A DNA stretch of 64,000 nt from Burkholderia cepacia GG4 (GCF_000292915.1 NC_018513.1:1984001-2048000), one strand, 5' to 3'. Positions 9,595 to 19,132 are shown, counted from the first letter of the stretch. Notes: a model not told the origin generated them from the letters alone. Numbers and translations: made by a program.

Positions 9595-10653
9595 TCAGAA
9601 CCCGAACGCGATCGCGAGCAGCCCGCTCGCGATCCCGAATACGACGACGAGGCCCGTGACGATCGCCAGCATGTAAGGCTTGAACGAACGCGCGAGCATC
9701 GCGAGCGACGGCACGCTGATCGGCGGCAGCGTCATCAGCAACGCGGCGGCCGGGCCGACGCCCATGCCGAGCGACAGCATCGCCTGGATGATCGGCACCT
9801 CGCCGGCCGTCGGGATCACGAACAACGTGCCCGCGACCGCGAACGCGATGATCCAGCCGAGATGGTTGCCGATGTCCGGGCCGATATGCGGGAACAGCCA
9901 GGCGCGCGCCGCGCCGAGCAGCAGCACGAGCACGATGTATTCGGGCACGAGCCGCACGGCCATGCGCGCGAGCAGCTTGATCCAGCGCACGAACGGATTG
10001 CCCGCCGCGGCCTGTTCGGCCACCAGCGCGGCGAGTCGCGCGTCGTCGATGCTGCGGTCCTCGGGACGCGCGATCCGGTTCAGCAGATAGCCGATCCCGA
10101 ACACCATCGCGATGCCGAGCACCAGCCGCAGCGCGCTCCAGTGCCAGCCGAGCACGAAGCCCATGAACACCAGCGCGGCCGGATTCAGCACCGTATTGCC
10201 GAGCCAGAACGCGACCGCGCCGCCAGGCGACGCATGCCGCGCGCGCAGGCCCGCGACGACCGGCGCCGCGCAGCACGTGCACATCATCCCGGGCAGCGAC
10301 AGCAGGCCGCCGGCGGCGACGCTGCCGAAGCCGGTGCGGCCGAGCACGCGCGCGACCCAGTGCGCAGGCAGCAGTGCCTGCACGGCCGAACCGAGCAGCA
10401 GGCCGAGCACCATCGCCTGCCAGATTGCCTTGCCGTATGCCCATGCATAGTCGAGCGCCGCCTTCAGCGACGGCTCGGGCGCGGCGGCCGACGTGCCCAT
10501 CAGGATCGACTGGCCGATCGAATGATGTTCGGCGGCGACGAATGCCTTGTTGTAGTACGGAAACCATTTCACGTAGAACAGGCCCGCGACCGCGATCAGC
10601 AGGAAAGTCATCCAGCCGAGCGCCGGACTGGATTGGGTGCGTGTAGTCGTCAT
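9595..10653 (-). CDS. ArsP/DUF318-type permease
   Basis: This inner-membrane permease of 352 aa has about ten hydrophobic segments. It carries the family signature MMCTCCAAPVVAGLRARHAS around residue 110, followed by FWLGNTVLNPAALVFMGFVL. A second half is related in pattern (PTAGEVPIIQAMLSLGM). The family (DUF318, COG0701) includes ArsP, which exports organoarsenicals, and uncharacterised metal or metalloid permeases. Its start codon overlaps the mnmH stop in an ATGA arrangement, so the two are translationally coupled. That link to a selenium-dependent tRNA modification enzyme makes a selenium-related substrate conceivable, but this is inference. Confidence 0.85.
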   Translation of the reverse strand: MTTTRTQSSPALGWMTFLLIAVAGLFYVKWFPYYNKAFVAAEHHSIGQSILMGTSAAAPEPSLKAALDYAWAYGKAIWQAMVLGLLLGSAVQALLPAHWVARVLGRTGFGSVAAGGLLSLPGMMCTCCAAPVVAGLRARHASPGGAVAFWLGNTVLNPAALVFMGFVLGWHWSALRLVLGIAMVFGIGYLLNRIARPEDRSIDDARLAALVAEQAAAGNPFVRWIKLLARMAVRLVPEYIVLVLLLGAARAWLFPHIGPDIGNHLGWIIAFAVAGTLFVIPTAGEVPIIQAMLSLGMGVGPAAALLMTLPPISVPSLAMLARSFKPYMLAIVTGLVVVFGIASGLLAIAFGF

Positions 10654-11777
10654 CGTGTGGTCGTCGATTGGTCTTTATCGGTTGCAGATTCCGCGCCTGC
10701 CACCAGCGCGGCCGACGCAGGCAGCCCCGCTTGCGCGAGCCGGGCCAGCAGCGTACGTGCCTGATCGCGCACGTCGGCCGCGTTCGGCTCGAACGTGAAC
10801 GTCAGCGCCCGGTTCGGCTTGTTGTACGTTGCGCGGTAGGTGCGCGCATAGGCGGGATCGTAATGCTTGTCGATCAGTTCGGTGAACAGGTCGGCCCGCG
10901 CGTTGGCATCGATCAGCGCGTCCCAGTGCGCCACCTGGTCACGGCTGTGCAGGCCGATCAGCCGATGAAGCTGCGCCTTGAACGCGGCCGGCGCGTCGAA
11001 CAGGTGGGCGTAGTCGTCGAGGAGAAACGCGATGCGCGCGTCGTGCGCCGCGTCGACCTGCACCCACGGCCCGGCGTGAAACGCGTCGATCAACGCGATC
11101 GGCAAGTGCACGAGCCCGATCCTGCGGCTTTCCGATTCGACGAACACCGGCCATTCGGGGTCGAATCGCCCGAGTGTCTCGACGAGCCCCGAATCGAACC
11201 CCTTCTGCGACGGTTGCGGTTTGCCCGGCAGCGCGCCGAGCAGCGAACCGCGATGACACGCGAGCGCTTCGAGATCGAGCGTCTGCGCACCGACGTCGCG
11301 CAGCGCGTTCAGCAGCCGCGTCTTGCCGCAGCCCGTATGACCCACGAGCGCGATGTAGCGGAACCGCGTCGGCAGCGTGTCGAGCGTCGCGCACACCGAC
11401 TGGCGGTACGCCTTGTAGCCGCCGTCGAGCTGGCGCGCCTGCCACCCGATCAGGTTGAACCAGTTCGTCATCGAACCCGAGCGCTTGCCGCCGCGCCAGC
11501 AGTAGATCAACGGCCGCCAGTTGCGCGGACGGTCGGCAAACGTGATGTCGAGATGGCGCGCGATGTTGCGTGCGACCATGGCCGCGCCGACGCGCGTCGC
11601 TTCGTACGGCGACACCTGGCGGTACATCGTGCCGACGATCACGCGCTCTTCGTTGCTGAGCACGGGCGCGTTCAGCGCGCCGGGAATATGGTCCTCGGCG
11701 AACTCGAGCGGCGTACGTACGTCGATGATCTCGTCGAACTCGCCGGCGCGATCGAGGGTGACAATCAGATTCTTCAA
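10650..11777 (-). CDS. mnmH: tRNA 2-selenouridine/geranyl-2-thiouridine synthase
   Basis: This 375-aa MnmH (SelU/YbbB) has an N-terminal rhodanese domain with the catalytic cysteine in PLIYCWRGGKRSGSM. It is followed by a P-loop domain with Walker A in ALVGHTGCGKTRLLNAL. It exchanges sulfur for selenium at U34 of certain tRNAs through a geranylated intermediate, using selenophosphate. No selD is visible in this window. The ORF overlaps the following permease gene by four bases. Confidence 0.95.
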   Translation of the reverse strand: MKNLIVTLDRAGEFDEIIDVRTPLEFAEDHIPGALNAPVLSNEERVIVGTMYRQVSPYEATRVGAAMVARNIARHLDITFADRPRNWRPLIYCWRGGKRSGSMTNWFNLIGWQARQLDGGYKAYRQSVCATLDTLPTRFRYIALVGHTGCGKTRLLNALRDVGAQTLDLEALACHRGSLLGALPGKPQPSQKGFDSGLVETLGRFDPEWPVFVESESRRIGLVHLPIALIDAFHAGPWVQVDAAHDARIAFLLDDYAHLFDAPAAFKAQLHRLIGLHSRDQVAHWDALIDANARADLFTELIDKHYDPAYARTYRATYNKPNRALTFTFEPNAADVRDQARTLLARLAQAGLPASAALVAGAESATDKDQSTTTR

Positions 11778-11841
11778 TTTGGCGTCGAACAGGGGCGATG
11801 CGGCTCGGCGAGCCGCACGGGCATGGGAGGCGGATTCGTGA

Positions 11842-12795
11842 TTATCTCACGCTCGGGCGTCTCGGGCCGCGCACGGCAACCGGCGGGGACGATGCGGCGC
11901 TCATCGCTTCGACCAGGTGGTCGCGAAATGCGCGCACCGAGGCCGGCAGATCGCGCCCCGCCATGGTCTGCACCTGGATGCTGCGCTCGCGCAGTTGGGG
12001 GTTCGTGACGGGCACGACGACGAAACCGTCCGCGTCGAAGCGGTCCCGCACCGACAGCAGCCCCGTGAACATCACCGCGCCGGTGCGCTGCGCGTAGCGG
12101 TACATCACCGCGGTGTTGTTGCTGGTCAGTTCCGGCGCGAGCATGAGACCGTCGAGCACGCACGCGATGTCGATCAGCTGGCGCACCGTCGTGCCGGCCT
12201 CGGGCAGCACATGTGGGTGACGAGCAACATCGGCGAGCGACACCGAGTCGCGCGCTGCGAGCGGATGGTCGTGCCGCACGAGCGCGTAGATCGGCGCGCG
12301 TTCGGTGTGTTCGACGCGCACGCCCTGCTCCGGCGCCAGACTGAACGTCAGGCCGATATCGGCATCGCCGTCGCGCACGCGCCGCGTCGCATCCGCCGGC
12401 GACACGACCCACACCGAAAAATCGACGCCCGGGTGGCGCGCCTTGAAGCTCGCGAGCGCGCCCGGCAGGAAATCGATCGCGAACCCTTCCGAGCAGGCGA
12501 CCTTCAGCAGGCTGCCGTGCAGTGCCTCCAGCCCGCCGATTTCCTTCATCACGTGCTCGGCCTCCAGCAGGCTGCGCTGCGCGAAGCCCAGCAGCCGCTC
12601 ACCGGCCTCCGACAGCGCCATTCCGCGCGGCCGGCGCTCGAACAGCGGCGTGCCCAGTTCGCTCTCGAGCTTCGCGATCTGGCGGCTGATCGCCGACACG
12701 GCCACGTGCAGCCGCGCCGATGCGTCGCTGATCGACCCGGTGCGCGCCACTTCGACGAAGTACCGCAGCGCAAGACCATGCAGGAAAGCCGCCAT
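11842..12795 (-). CDS. LysR-family transcriptional regulator
   Basis: This 317-aa LysR protein has an N-terminal helix-turn-helix (ALRYFVEVARTGSISDASAR-LHVAVSAISRQIAKLE) and a type 2 periplasmic-fold effector domain from about residue 90. It is transcribed divergently from the M20 peptidase/MFS pair 165 bp away. The usual LysR arrangement suggests it regulates those two genes. The inducer cannot be deduced. The last residues (SSPPVAVRGPRRPSVR) are a non-conserved tail. Confidence 0.9.
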   Translation of the reverse strand: MAAFLHGLALRYFVEVARTGSISDASARLHVAVSAISRQIAKLESELGTPLFERRPRGMALSEAGERLLGFAQRSLLEAEHVMKEIGGLEALHGSLLKVACSEGFAIDFLPGALASFKARHPGVDFSVWVVSPADATRRVRDGDADIGLTFSLAPEQGVRVEHTERAPIYALVRHDHPLAARDSVSLADVARHPHVLPEAGTTVRQLIDIACVLDGLMLAPELTSNNTAVMYRYAQRTGAVMFTGLLSVRDRFDADGFVVVPVTNPQLRERSIQVQTMAGRDLPASVRAFRDHLVEAMSAASSPPVAVRGPRRPSVR

Positions 12796-12959
12796 CGTTC
12801 TGTCCCCGGGCCCGCCATCCGGGCCGCTCCGCTTTGCCTTTTCGGCAAAGAAATGTTCGAAATTCGATCATTGTGACAAAAAAAACGGCTTTCTAGAATC
12901 AATCGCACTCCCGGCTGCGCGCACCGCGTCCGCCGGAATACCGACAGAGGAGACACGTC

Positions 12960-14420
12960 TTGAGCCGTACCGCCGCCATCCAGCACGCGCTGAACCAGTT
13001 CGAATCGGGCGCGTTCTTCACGACCCTGAGCCGCCGCGTCGGCCTGCGCACCGAAAGCCAGGACAGCGGCGCGGACGCCGCACTGCGCGCCTACCTGACC
13101 GACGAGATCGCGCCGGAGGCCGCGCGCCTCGGTTTCACGTCGCGCATCGTTGACAACCCCGTCGAAGGCGGCGGCCCGTTCCTGCTGGCGTCGCGCCACG
13201 AGAACGACACGCTGCCGACCGTGCTGATCTACGGCCATGGCGACGTCGTGCGTGGCTACGACGCGCAATGGCGCGCGCCGCTGTCGCCGTGGACGCTGAC
13301 CGCCGACGGCGATCGCTGGTACGGCCGCGGCAGCGCCGACAACAAGGGCCAGCACACGATCAACCTGGCCGCGCTGGCGAGCGTGCTCGATGCACGGGGC
13401 GGCCGGCTCGGCTTCAACGCGAAACTGCTGATCGAGATGGGCGAGGAAACGGGTTCGCCCGGCCTCGACGCACTGTGCCGCCAGGAGCGCGAGGCGCTCG
13501 CGGCCGACGTGCTGATCGCATCCGACGGGCCGCGCCTCACCGCCGAACGCCCGACCGTGTTCCTCGGCTCGCGCGGCTCCGTTAACTTCAAGCTGAGCCT
13601 GCGCGCACGCGACGGCGGGCATCATTCCGGCAACTGGGGCGGGCTGCTGCGCAATCCCGCGACCGTGCTCGCGAACGCGCTCGCGAGCCTCGTCGATGCG
13701 CGCGGCGCGATTCGCGTCGCGGGGCTGCGCCCGCCGCCGATTCCGGCGGCCGTGCGCGCGGCGCTCGCCGATCTCTCCGTCGGCGGCGGCCCCGGCGATC
13801 CGGCGCTCGACGCCGACTGGGGCGAGCCCGGCCTCTCCGCTGCCGAGCGCGTGTTCGGCTGGAACACGTTCGAGATCCTCGCGTTCAAGGCCGGCAACCC
13901 CGAACATCCGGTCAATGCGATTCCGCCCGTTGCGTATGCGCACTGCCAGCTGCGCTTCGTGGTCGGCACCGACTGGGCAGCGCTGCACACGCACCTGCGC
14001 ACGCATCTCGATGCGCACGGCTTCGCCGATATCGAGATCGAGGTCGAACGCGGCGCACCGGCGACGCGCCTGCCGCCGGACGATCCGTGGGTGCGCTGGG
14101 CCGTCGCGTCGCTCGCGCGCACGACCGGCAAGAAGCCCGCGATCCTGCCGAATCTCGGCGGCACGCTGCCGAACGAAGTGTTCGCCGACACGCTCGGGCT
14201 GCCGACGCTGTGGGTGCCCCACTCGTATCCGGCGTGCTCGCAGCACGCGCCCGACGAGCACCTGCTCGCAAGCGTCGTGCGCGAGGGACTGCAGATGATG
14301 GCCGGCCTCTTCTGGGATCTCGGCGACGCCGCGCCGCCCGTTCGTCGCGCGGCGCCTGCCGCGGCCGACGCCGCCCTGTCACGCGCTTCGCGCCTTTCCC
14401 GGGAACTGCTCACACGATGA
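12960..14420 (+). CDS. M20-family metallopeptidase/amidohydrolase
   Basis: This 486-aa zinc peptidase of the M20 family has its metal ligands in YGHGDVV (His, about residue 93), GRGSADNKGQ (Asp, about 126), EMGEETGSPG (the catalytic and metal-binding Glu pair, about 160) and a C-terminal CSQHAPDEH. The start is TTG with a strong AGAGGAGA site 6 bp upstream. It overlaps the MFS gene by four bases, so uptake and hydrolysis are coupled. Probable substrates are dipeptides or N-acyl amino acids; the family does not fix which. Confidence 0.9.
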   Translation: MSRTAAIQHALNQFESGAFFTTLSRRVGLRTESQDSGADAALRAYLTDEIAPEAARLGFTSRIVDNPVEGGGPFLLASRHENDTLPTVLIYGHGDVVRGYDAQWRAPLSPWTLTADGDRWYGRGSADNKGQHTINLAALASVLDARGGRLGFNAKLLIEMGEETGSPGLDALCRQEREALAADVLIASDGPRLTAERPTVFLGSRGSVNFKLSLRARDGGHHSGNWGGLLRNPATVLANALASLVDARGAIRVAGLRPPPIPAAVRAALADLSVGGGPGDPALDADWGEPGLSAAERVFGWNTFEILAFKAGNPEHPVNAIPPVAYAHCQLRFVVGTDWAALHTHLRTHLDAHGFADIEIEVERGAPATRLPPDDPWVRWAVASLARTTGKKPAILPNLGGTLPNEVFADTLGLPTLWVPHSYPACSQHAPDEHLLASVVREGLQMMAGLFWDLGDAAPPVRRAAPAAADAALSRASRLSRELLTR

Positions 14421-15703
14421 ATACGACCACCCTGACCTCGCAGGACGCCGCTCGCCCCAGCGCCGCGAAGATCCGGAGCATCATCTTCGCGGCGTCGATC
14501 GGCAACGCACTCGAATGGTTCGACCTGATCGTCTACGGCTTTTTCGCGGTGACGATCGCCAAGCTGTTCTTCCCCGCGACGAGCGAGGCGACGTCGCTGC
14601 TGCTCACGCTCGGCACGTTCGGGCTGTCCTACCTGATCCGGCCGATCGGCGGCTTCGTGCTCGGCGCCTATGCGGACCGCGCGGGCCGCAAGGCGTCGCT
14701 GCTGCTGTCGATCGGGATGATGATGACCGGCACGCTGCTGATCGCGCTGATGCCGACCTACGCGTCGATCGGCATCCTCGCGCCGCTCGGGATCATGCTG
14801 TCGCGGCTGATTCAGGGCTTTTCCGCCGGCGGCGAATTCGCGAGTTCGACCGCGTTCCTCGTCGAGCATGCGCCGCAGCGGCGCGGCTTCATGTCGAGCT
14901 GGCAGTTCGCGAGCCAGGGGCTCGCGACGTTGCTCGCATCGGGCTTCGGTGCGCTGCTGACGTCGACGCTGACGTCAGCGCAACTCGAAAGCTGGGGGTG
15001 GCGCGTGCCGTTCCTGTTCGGCCTCGCGATCGGTCCGGTCGGGCTCTACATCCGCCGCTACGTCGACGAGGGCATCGAGTTCCAGACGCAGGCGCGCTCC
15101 GAAGCACCCGTGCGCGAGTTGTTCGCGGACCAGAAGATGCGCGTGCTGCTGTCGATCGGCGTGCTCGTGATCTCGACCGCGATCAACTACATGGTGCTGT
15201 ACATGCCGACATACGCGATCAAGCAGCTCGGGCTGCCCGCCTCGACGGGCTTCGCGGCGACGCTCGCGACCGGCTTCGTGCTGACGCTCGTCACGCCGCT
15301 CGTCGGTCACCTGTCCGATCGAACCGGACGCATCCGCGTGATGGCGGCAGCAGCCGTACTGATGCTCGTCACGGTATGGCCGACGTTCGCATGGCTGACG
15401 CATCACGCATCGTTCGCGACGATGCTCGCCGCGCTGATCTGGATCGGCCTGCTGAAGGCGTCGTACTGCGGCGCGCTGCCGGCGCTGATGGCCGAGCTGT
15501 TCCCGGCGCAGACCCGCGCGACCGGTCTCGCGGTCAGCTACAACACGGGCGTCACGCTGTTCGGCGGCTTCGCGCCATTCGTGATCACATGGCTGATCAG
15601 CGCGACCGGCAACCGGCTATCACCGGCGCTGTACCTGATGGGCTGTGCGGTGTTGAGTCTTGCCGCACTGTTGGTCGCACGCGCGCGGCTCAGGATCCGG
15701 TAA
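14417..15703 (+). CDS. MFS transporter (metabolite:H+ symporter type)
   Basis: This 428-aa twelve-helix major facilitator protein opens with ASIGNALEWFDLIVYGFFA, the hallmark of the ProP/KgtP/citrate metabolite:proton symporter branch. The inter-helix motif YADRAGRKASLLLSI and the mid-protein HLSDRTGRIRVM are both present. Its ATG overlaps the peptidase stop (ATGA). It probably imports the compound cleaved by the M20 enzyme. The divergent LysR gene is the likely regulator. Confidence 0.92.
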   Translation: MNTTTLTSQDAARPSAAKIRSIIFAASIGNALEWFDLIVYGFFAVTIAKLFFPATSEATSLLLTLGTFGLSYLIRPIGGFVLGAYADRAGRKASLLLSIGMMMTGTLLIALMPTYASIGILAPLGIMLSRLIQGFSAGGEFASSTAFLVEHAPQRRGFMSSWQFASQGLATLLASGFGALLTSTLTSAQLESWGWRVPFLFGLAIGPVGLYIRRYVDEGIEFQTQARSEAPVRELFADQKMRVLLSIGVLVISTAINYMVLYMPTYAIKQLGLPASTGFAATLATGFVLTLVTPLVGHLSDRTGRIRVMAAAAVLMLVTVWPTFAWLTHHASFATMLAALIWIGLLKASYCGALPALMAELFPAQTRATGLAVSYNTGVTLFGGFAPFVITWLISATGNRLSPALYLMGCAVLSLAALLVARARLRIR

Positions 15704-15790
15704 CCGCGGTAACGGCACAATCGACGACGCAGCAGTGCCGCGTCGGATGCGGCCCGTCGCGGCATTCCTGCCGCGCGGGCCGCTCGCCGT

Positions 15791-16843
15791 TTACGGCGCC
15801 GGGTTCGGCTGCAGTTCGTGCAGCGCGTCGATCTCCGCGAGGATCTCGTCGGACAGCTTCACGTCGATGCTGCCGATGTTCTCCTTCAGTTGCTCGAGCG
15901 ACGTCGCGCCGACCAGGTTGCTGCGCACGAACGGCCGGCTGTTGACGAACGCGAGCGCGAGCTGCGCGGGCGACAGCCCGTGGCGCTTCGCGAGCGCGAC
16001 GTAGCGCGACGTCGCTGCAACGGCCTGCGGCTTGCTGTAGCGCTGGAAACGCTCGAACAGCGTGATGCGCGCACCGGCGGGCCGCGCACCGTTCTCGTAT
16101 TTACCGGACAACCAGCCGAACGCGAGCGGCGAATACGCGAGCAGGCCGACGCCGTCGCGATGCGCGAACTCGGACAGGCCGTTTTCGAACGTGCGGTTCA
16201 GCAGGCTGTACGGGTTCTGGATGCTCGCGATGCGCGGCAAGCCGAGCTTCTCGGCCGCGCGCAGGAACTGCGCGACGCCCCACGGCGTTTCGTTCGACAC
16301 GCCGATCGCGCGAACCTTGCCGGCCTTCACGAATTCCGCGAGCACGCCCAGCGTTTCCTCGATCGGCACCGTATAGGCGTCGTCGACCCACGGATACGCG
16401 GGACGGCCGAACGTCGTCGTGCTGCGATCGGGCCAGTGCAGCTGGTACAGGTCGACATAGTCGGTCTGCAGGCGCTCGAGACTGCCGTCGAGCGCCTCGG
16501 TCAGGTTCTTGCGGTCGAACTGGTTGCCTTCGCCGCGAATATGGCGAGGATTGTGCGGCTGCCGCGCCGGGCCTGCGATTTTCGTCGCGAGCACGATCCG
16601 GTCGCGCTGCGCGCGATGCTGCGCGAGCCAGGTGCCGATGTACTGCTCCGTGCGCCCCTGGGTATCGGGCTTCGGCGGCACCGGATACATTTCCGCGGCG
16701 TCGATCAGCGTGACGCCCTGCCCGAGTGCGTAATCGATCTGCTCGTGCGCGTCGCGCTCCGAATTCTGCTCGCCCCACGTCATCGTGCCGAGACCGATCA
16801 GGCTGACTTCGATGCCTGAATCGCCGAGTGTGCGGTATTCCAT
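15791..16843 (-). CDS. Aldo/keto reductase, Tas-like
   Basis: This 350-aa NADP(H)-dependent aldo/keto reductase begins MEYRTLGDSGIEVSLIGLGT. The catalytic Asp is in LIDAAEMYPVPP, the Tyr in the same loop (AEMY), the Lys in IVLATKIAGPA, and the YVDLYQLHWPDRS segment holds the catalytic His. It matches the Tas subfamily in length and in the loop PVPPKPDTQGRTEQYIG. The start at 16843 is preferred over one 35 codons upstream, whose extension is low-quality and arginine-rich. Physiological substrate is unknown. Confidence 0.92.
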   Translation of the reverse strand: MEYRTLGDSGIEVSLIGLGTMTWGEQNSERDAHEQIDYALGQGVTLIDAAEMYPVPPKPDTQGRTEQYIGTWLAQHRAQRDRIVLATKIAGPARQPHNPRHIRGEGNQFDRKNLTEALDGSLERLQTDYVDLYQLHWPDRSTTTFGRPAYPWVDDAYTVPIEETLGVLAEFVKAGKVRAIGVSNETPWGVAQFLRAAEKLGLPRIASIQNPYSLLNRTFENGLSEFAHRDGVGLLAYSPLAFGWLSGKYENGARPAGARITLFERFQRYSKPQAVAATSRYVALAKRHGLSPAQLALAFVNSRPFVRSNLVGATSLEQLKENIGSIDVKLSDEILAEIDALHELQPNPAP

Positions 16844-17039
16844 GCTGTTCCTGTCGCGTCGGTGGAAAGCAGAAACGCTATCACATTGAAACGCCCGCTT
16901 CAGGTGTTCGACCGGAACGCTTACAGGTGCCCTTCGGCATATGCGCACGATCGCCCGCGACGACCGCGGCCGCTTCCACGCAGGTCGTTCGGTTTGCGTC
17001 GGCCTGCTGCTTCGGAAGCAACGCCGACCGCCCCTTCCA

Positions 17040-17477
17040 TCACTGCGGCCGCTGAATGAAGCAAGTCGCCGACGCGTGCGCGACGATCTTGTCGTCAGGC
17101 GTCTTCAGCGTGCCTTCCGCGACGCCGAGCGAACGCGACAGGTGAATCACGCGCCCTTCCGCGATCAGGTCGACGTCGCGCGGCACCGCCCGCAGCATCT
17201 TCACATGCAGGTCGACCGTGCCATAGCCGACGCCCGCGTCGAGCATCGAATGCACCGCGCAACCCGTGACCGAATCGAGCACCGTCGCGGCGAACCCGCC
17301 GTGCACGCCACCGAGCGGATTCAGGTGGCGGCCGTCCGCACGCGCGGACATCTTCACGTAACCGAGCTCGACGCCCAGCGGCTGCATCGGGATCGTCTCC
17401 GAAATCGACGCGAGCGGCACATCGCCCGCCACCGCCGCGCGCAGCAGTTCGAGACCGGACAGGGAAAGCGGATTCAT
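17040..17477 (-). CDS. PaaI-family acyl-CoA thioesterase
   Basis: This 145-aa hotdog-fold thioesterase has the family motif LNPLGGVHGGFAATVLDSVTG, where the His-Gly-Gly loop and the downstream Asp form the active site. It ends with HASATCFIQRP, typical of PaaI/YdiI. It probably hydrolyses aryl- or acyl-CoA thioesters. It is divergent from an HxlR regulator, with candidate operators in the shared promoter region. Confidence 0.9.
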   Translation of the reverse strand: MNPLSLSGLELLRAAVAGDVPLASISETIPMQPLGVELGYVKMSARADGRHLNPLGGVHGGFAATVLDSVTGCAVHSMLDAGVGYGTVDLHVKMLRAVPRDVDLIAEGRVIHLSRSLGVAEGTLKTPDDKIVAHASATCFIQRPQ

Positions 17478-17517
17478 CGGGTTGTCTCCTGATTGAACGC
17501 GCGTCGCCGCGCGAGTA

Positions 17518-17534
17518 AGTTCTAAATTGGAACT
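17518..17534. promoter_or_regulatory. Candidate HxlR operator 1 (thioesterase side)
   Basis: A perfect inverted repeat, AGTTC-TAAATTG-GAACT, lies in the promoter region of the thioesterase gene. It shares the core GTTC-N7-GAAC with a second repeat 74 bp away, in front of the HxlR gene. This is the arrangement expected of a regulator acting on both divergent promoters. Confidence 0.6.
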
Positions 17535-17591
17535 CATTATTGACAAGCCCGCCGTGCTTGTCAACGCAACGCGCCCCAGTCGATACCGAAG

Positions 17592-17614
17592 GCGGGTTCT
17601 ATAATCGAACCCGC
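17592..17614. promoter_or_regulatory. Candidate HxlR operator 2 overlapping a -10 box
   Basis: A perfect palindrome with 8-bp arms, GCGGGTTC-TATAATC-GAACCCGC. The 7-bp spacer contains TATAAT, a consensus -10 hexamer, so a bound regulator would directly block polymerase on its own gene, whose ATG is 33 bp downstream. Confidence 0.65.
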
Positions 17615-17646
17615 TTCTTCGCCGAACCGCCGCACGAGACTCGATC

Positions 17647-18129
17647 ATGAAATGGGATGACATCGGCACGCTGAACTGTTCGGTCGCGCGCACGCTCGCC
17701 GTGCTGGGCGACCGCTGGACCATGCTGATCCTGCGCAACGCCTTCCTCGGCTGCCGCCGCTTCGATGCGTTCCAGACGCAGCTGGGCCTCACGCGCCACG
17801 TGCTGGCCGAGCGGCTCGCACGCCTCGTCGACGAAGGCGTGCTGGCCAAACGCGCGTATCAGGAACGCCCGCCGCGCTTCGAATACCGGTTGACTGAAAA
17901 AGGCCTCGACCTCTACCCGGCCCTGCTCGCACTGATGACCTGGGGCGACCGCTGGAAGGACGACGGCGGCGGGCCGCCGGTGCAATTGCGCCACCGGACC
18001 TGCGGCCAGCTGATGCGTGCGGTCGCGGTGTGCTCGGCCTGTGGCGAACCGCTGGATGCGCACGACGTGCAGCCGGAACCCGGGCCCGGTTGGATCGCGC
18101 GCGATGCCGCCGGACCGCTCGATGCGTAA
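17647..18129 (+). CDS. HxlR-family transcriptional regulator
   Basis: This 160-aa winged-helix regulator has the HxlR opening CSVARTLAVLGDRWTMLILR, the recognition region FDAFQTQLGLTRHVLAERLA and the wing YQERPPRFEYRLTEKGLDL. A C-terminal extension of about 50 residues contains Cys pairs (RTCGQLM, CSACGEPL) that could bind a metal. HxlR proteins respond to small electrophiles or metabolites. It probably controls itself and the divergent thioesterase. Confidence 0.92.
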   Translation: MKWDDIGTLNCSVARTLAVLGDRWTMLILRNAFLGCRRFDAFQTQLGLTRHVLAERLARLVDEGVLAKRAYQERPPRFEYRLTEKGLDLYPALLALMTWGDRWKDDGGGPPVQLRHRTCGQLMRAVAVCSACGEPLDAHDVQPEPGPGWIARDAAGPLDA

Positions 18130-18508
18130 CGCGTGACGCACGGAATCGGTTGCACACGCATCGAAACGCTCGGCACGCGCAGACTCCGGCATGCCGAACA
18201 TGGGTGGGTATTACCGCGCTTCTGCTGCTCCATTCGCACGGCACGCTGAAAACGACCCGATCGCGTGCGCGCATTTCGTCACGCCGATGGCATGCCGATC
18301 CAGATGAGCCCGCACGCGCGCATCACCGACAACAGACGATCGGTGCGATCATCCAGCCCGCGGAGATACCGGGCGGCATGACGAACATCGCTGCATCGGC
18401 CGTTGCCGGCCGCCACGCCATACAGTCCATTCGTGTCCGCACGTGACCGCGCCGCCGGGTCTGCGTTACACTCACGGCCCGCTGTCTCAAAATCATTCGC
18501 TGTCCAAG
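18130..18508. other. Intergenic region, nothing recognised
   Basis: About 380 bp between the HxlR gene and the phospholipase D-like gene. I see no convincing gene, terminator or RNA. Small frames here have poor codon bias. A promoter for the downstream gene is expected, and TTACACTCACGG near 18465 is a weak candidate. Confidence 0.4.
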
Positions 18509-19132
18509 ATGTTGTCGCGCAATCGCCTCGCCGCCGCCTGCCTCGCCGCTTCCCTGCTCGCCACACCGTTCGCTGCCTTCGGCAAGACGCACAACGAATC
18601 GCTGCTGCAGCAGGCGATCGACTTCATCACGAAACTGCTGCCGGCTCCAACCCATGAAGCGCCGGCCACGCAGGCCGTCGAATCGGCGTTCTCGCCCGAT
18701 GGCGGCGCCGAGGCGCTCGTGCTGAAGGCGATCGGCGCTGCGCGCAGCTCGATACGCGTGGCCGCCTATTCGTTCACGTCGCCGCCCGTCACGCGTGCGC
18801 TGCTCGCCGCCAAGCGGCGCGGCGTGAATGTCGCGGTCGTCGTGGATGACAAGGGCAATCGCGCGAAGAGCAGCAAGCAGGCGCTCAACCTGCTCGTCAA
18901 CGCAGGCATTCCGACGCGCACCATCGACGCCTATGCGATCCACCACGACAAGTATCTCGTGATCGATGCGGAACATGTCGAGACCGGCTCGTTCAACTAC
19001 AGCGCTTCGGCCGCAAGCCGCAATTCCGAAAACGTCGTCGTGGTGTGGAACAACCCGCAGCTCGCGTCGCGCTACCTCACCCACTGGCAAAGCCGCTTCG
19101 ATCAGGGCACGCCGTACCGCTCGTCCTACTGA
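18509..19132 (+). CDS. Secreted phospholipase D-family nuclease-like protein
   Basis: This protein of about 207 aa has a signal peptide (LAAACLAASLLATPFAAFG). It carries a single PLD active-site motif, HHDKYLVIDAEHVETGSFNYS, that is HxKx4D followed by GSxN. One motif per chain and the short length match the Nuc/EDTA-resistant nuclease subgroup, which works as a dimer. The start MLSRNRLAAACLA is chosen because it directly begins the signal peptide. It probably acts in the periplasm on nucleic acid or phosphodiesters. Confidence 0.88.
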   Translation: MLSRNRLAAACLAASLLATPFAAFGKTHNESLLQQAIDFITKLLPAPTHEAPATQAVESAFSPDGGAEALVLKAIGAARSSIRVAAYSFTSPPVTRALLAAKRRGVNVAVVVDDKGNRAKSSKQALNLLVNAGIPTRTIDAYAIHHDKYLVIDAEHVETGSFNYSASAASRNSENVVVVWNNPQLASRYLTHWQSRFDQGTPYRSSY

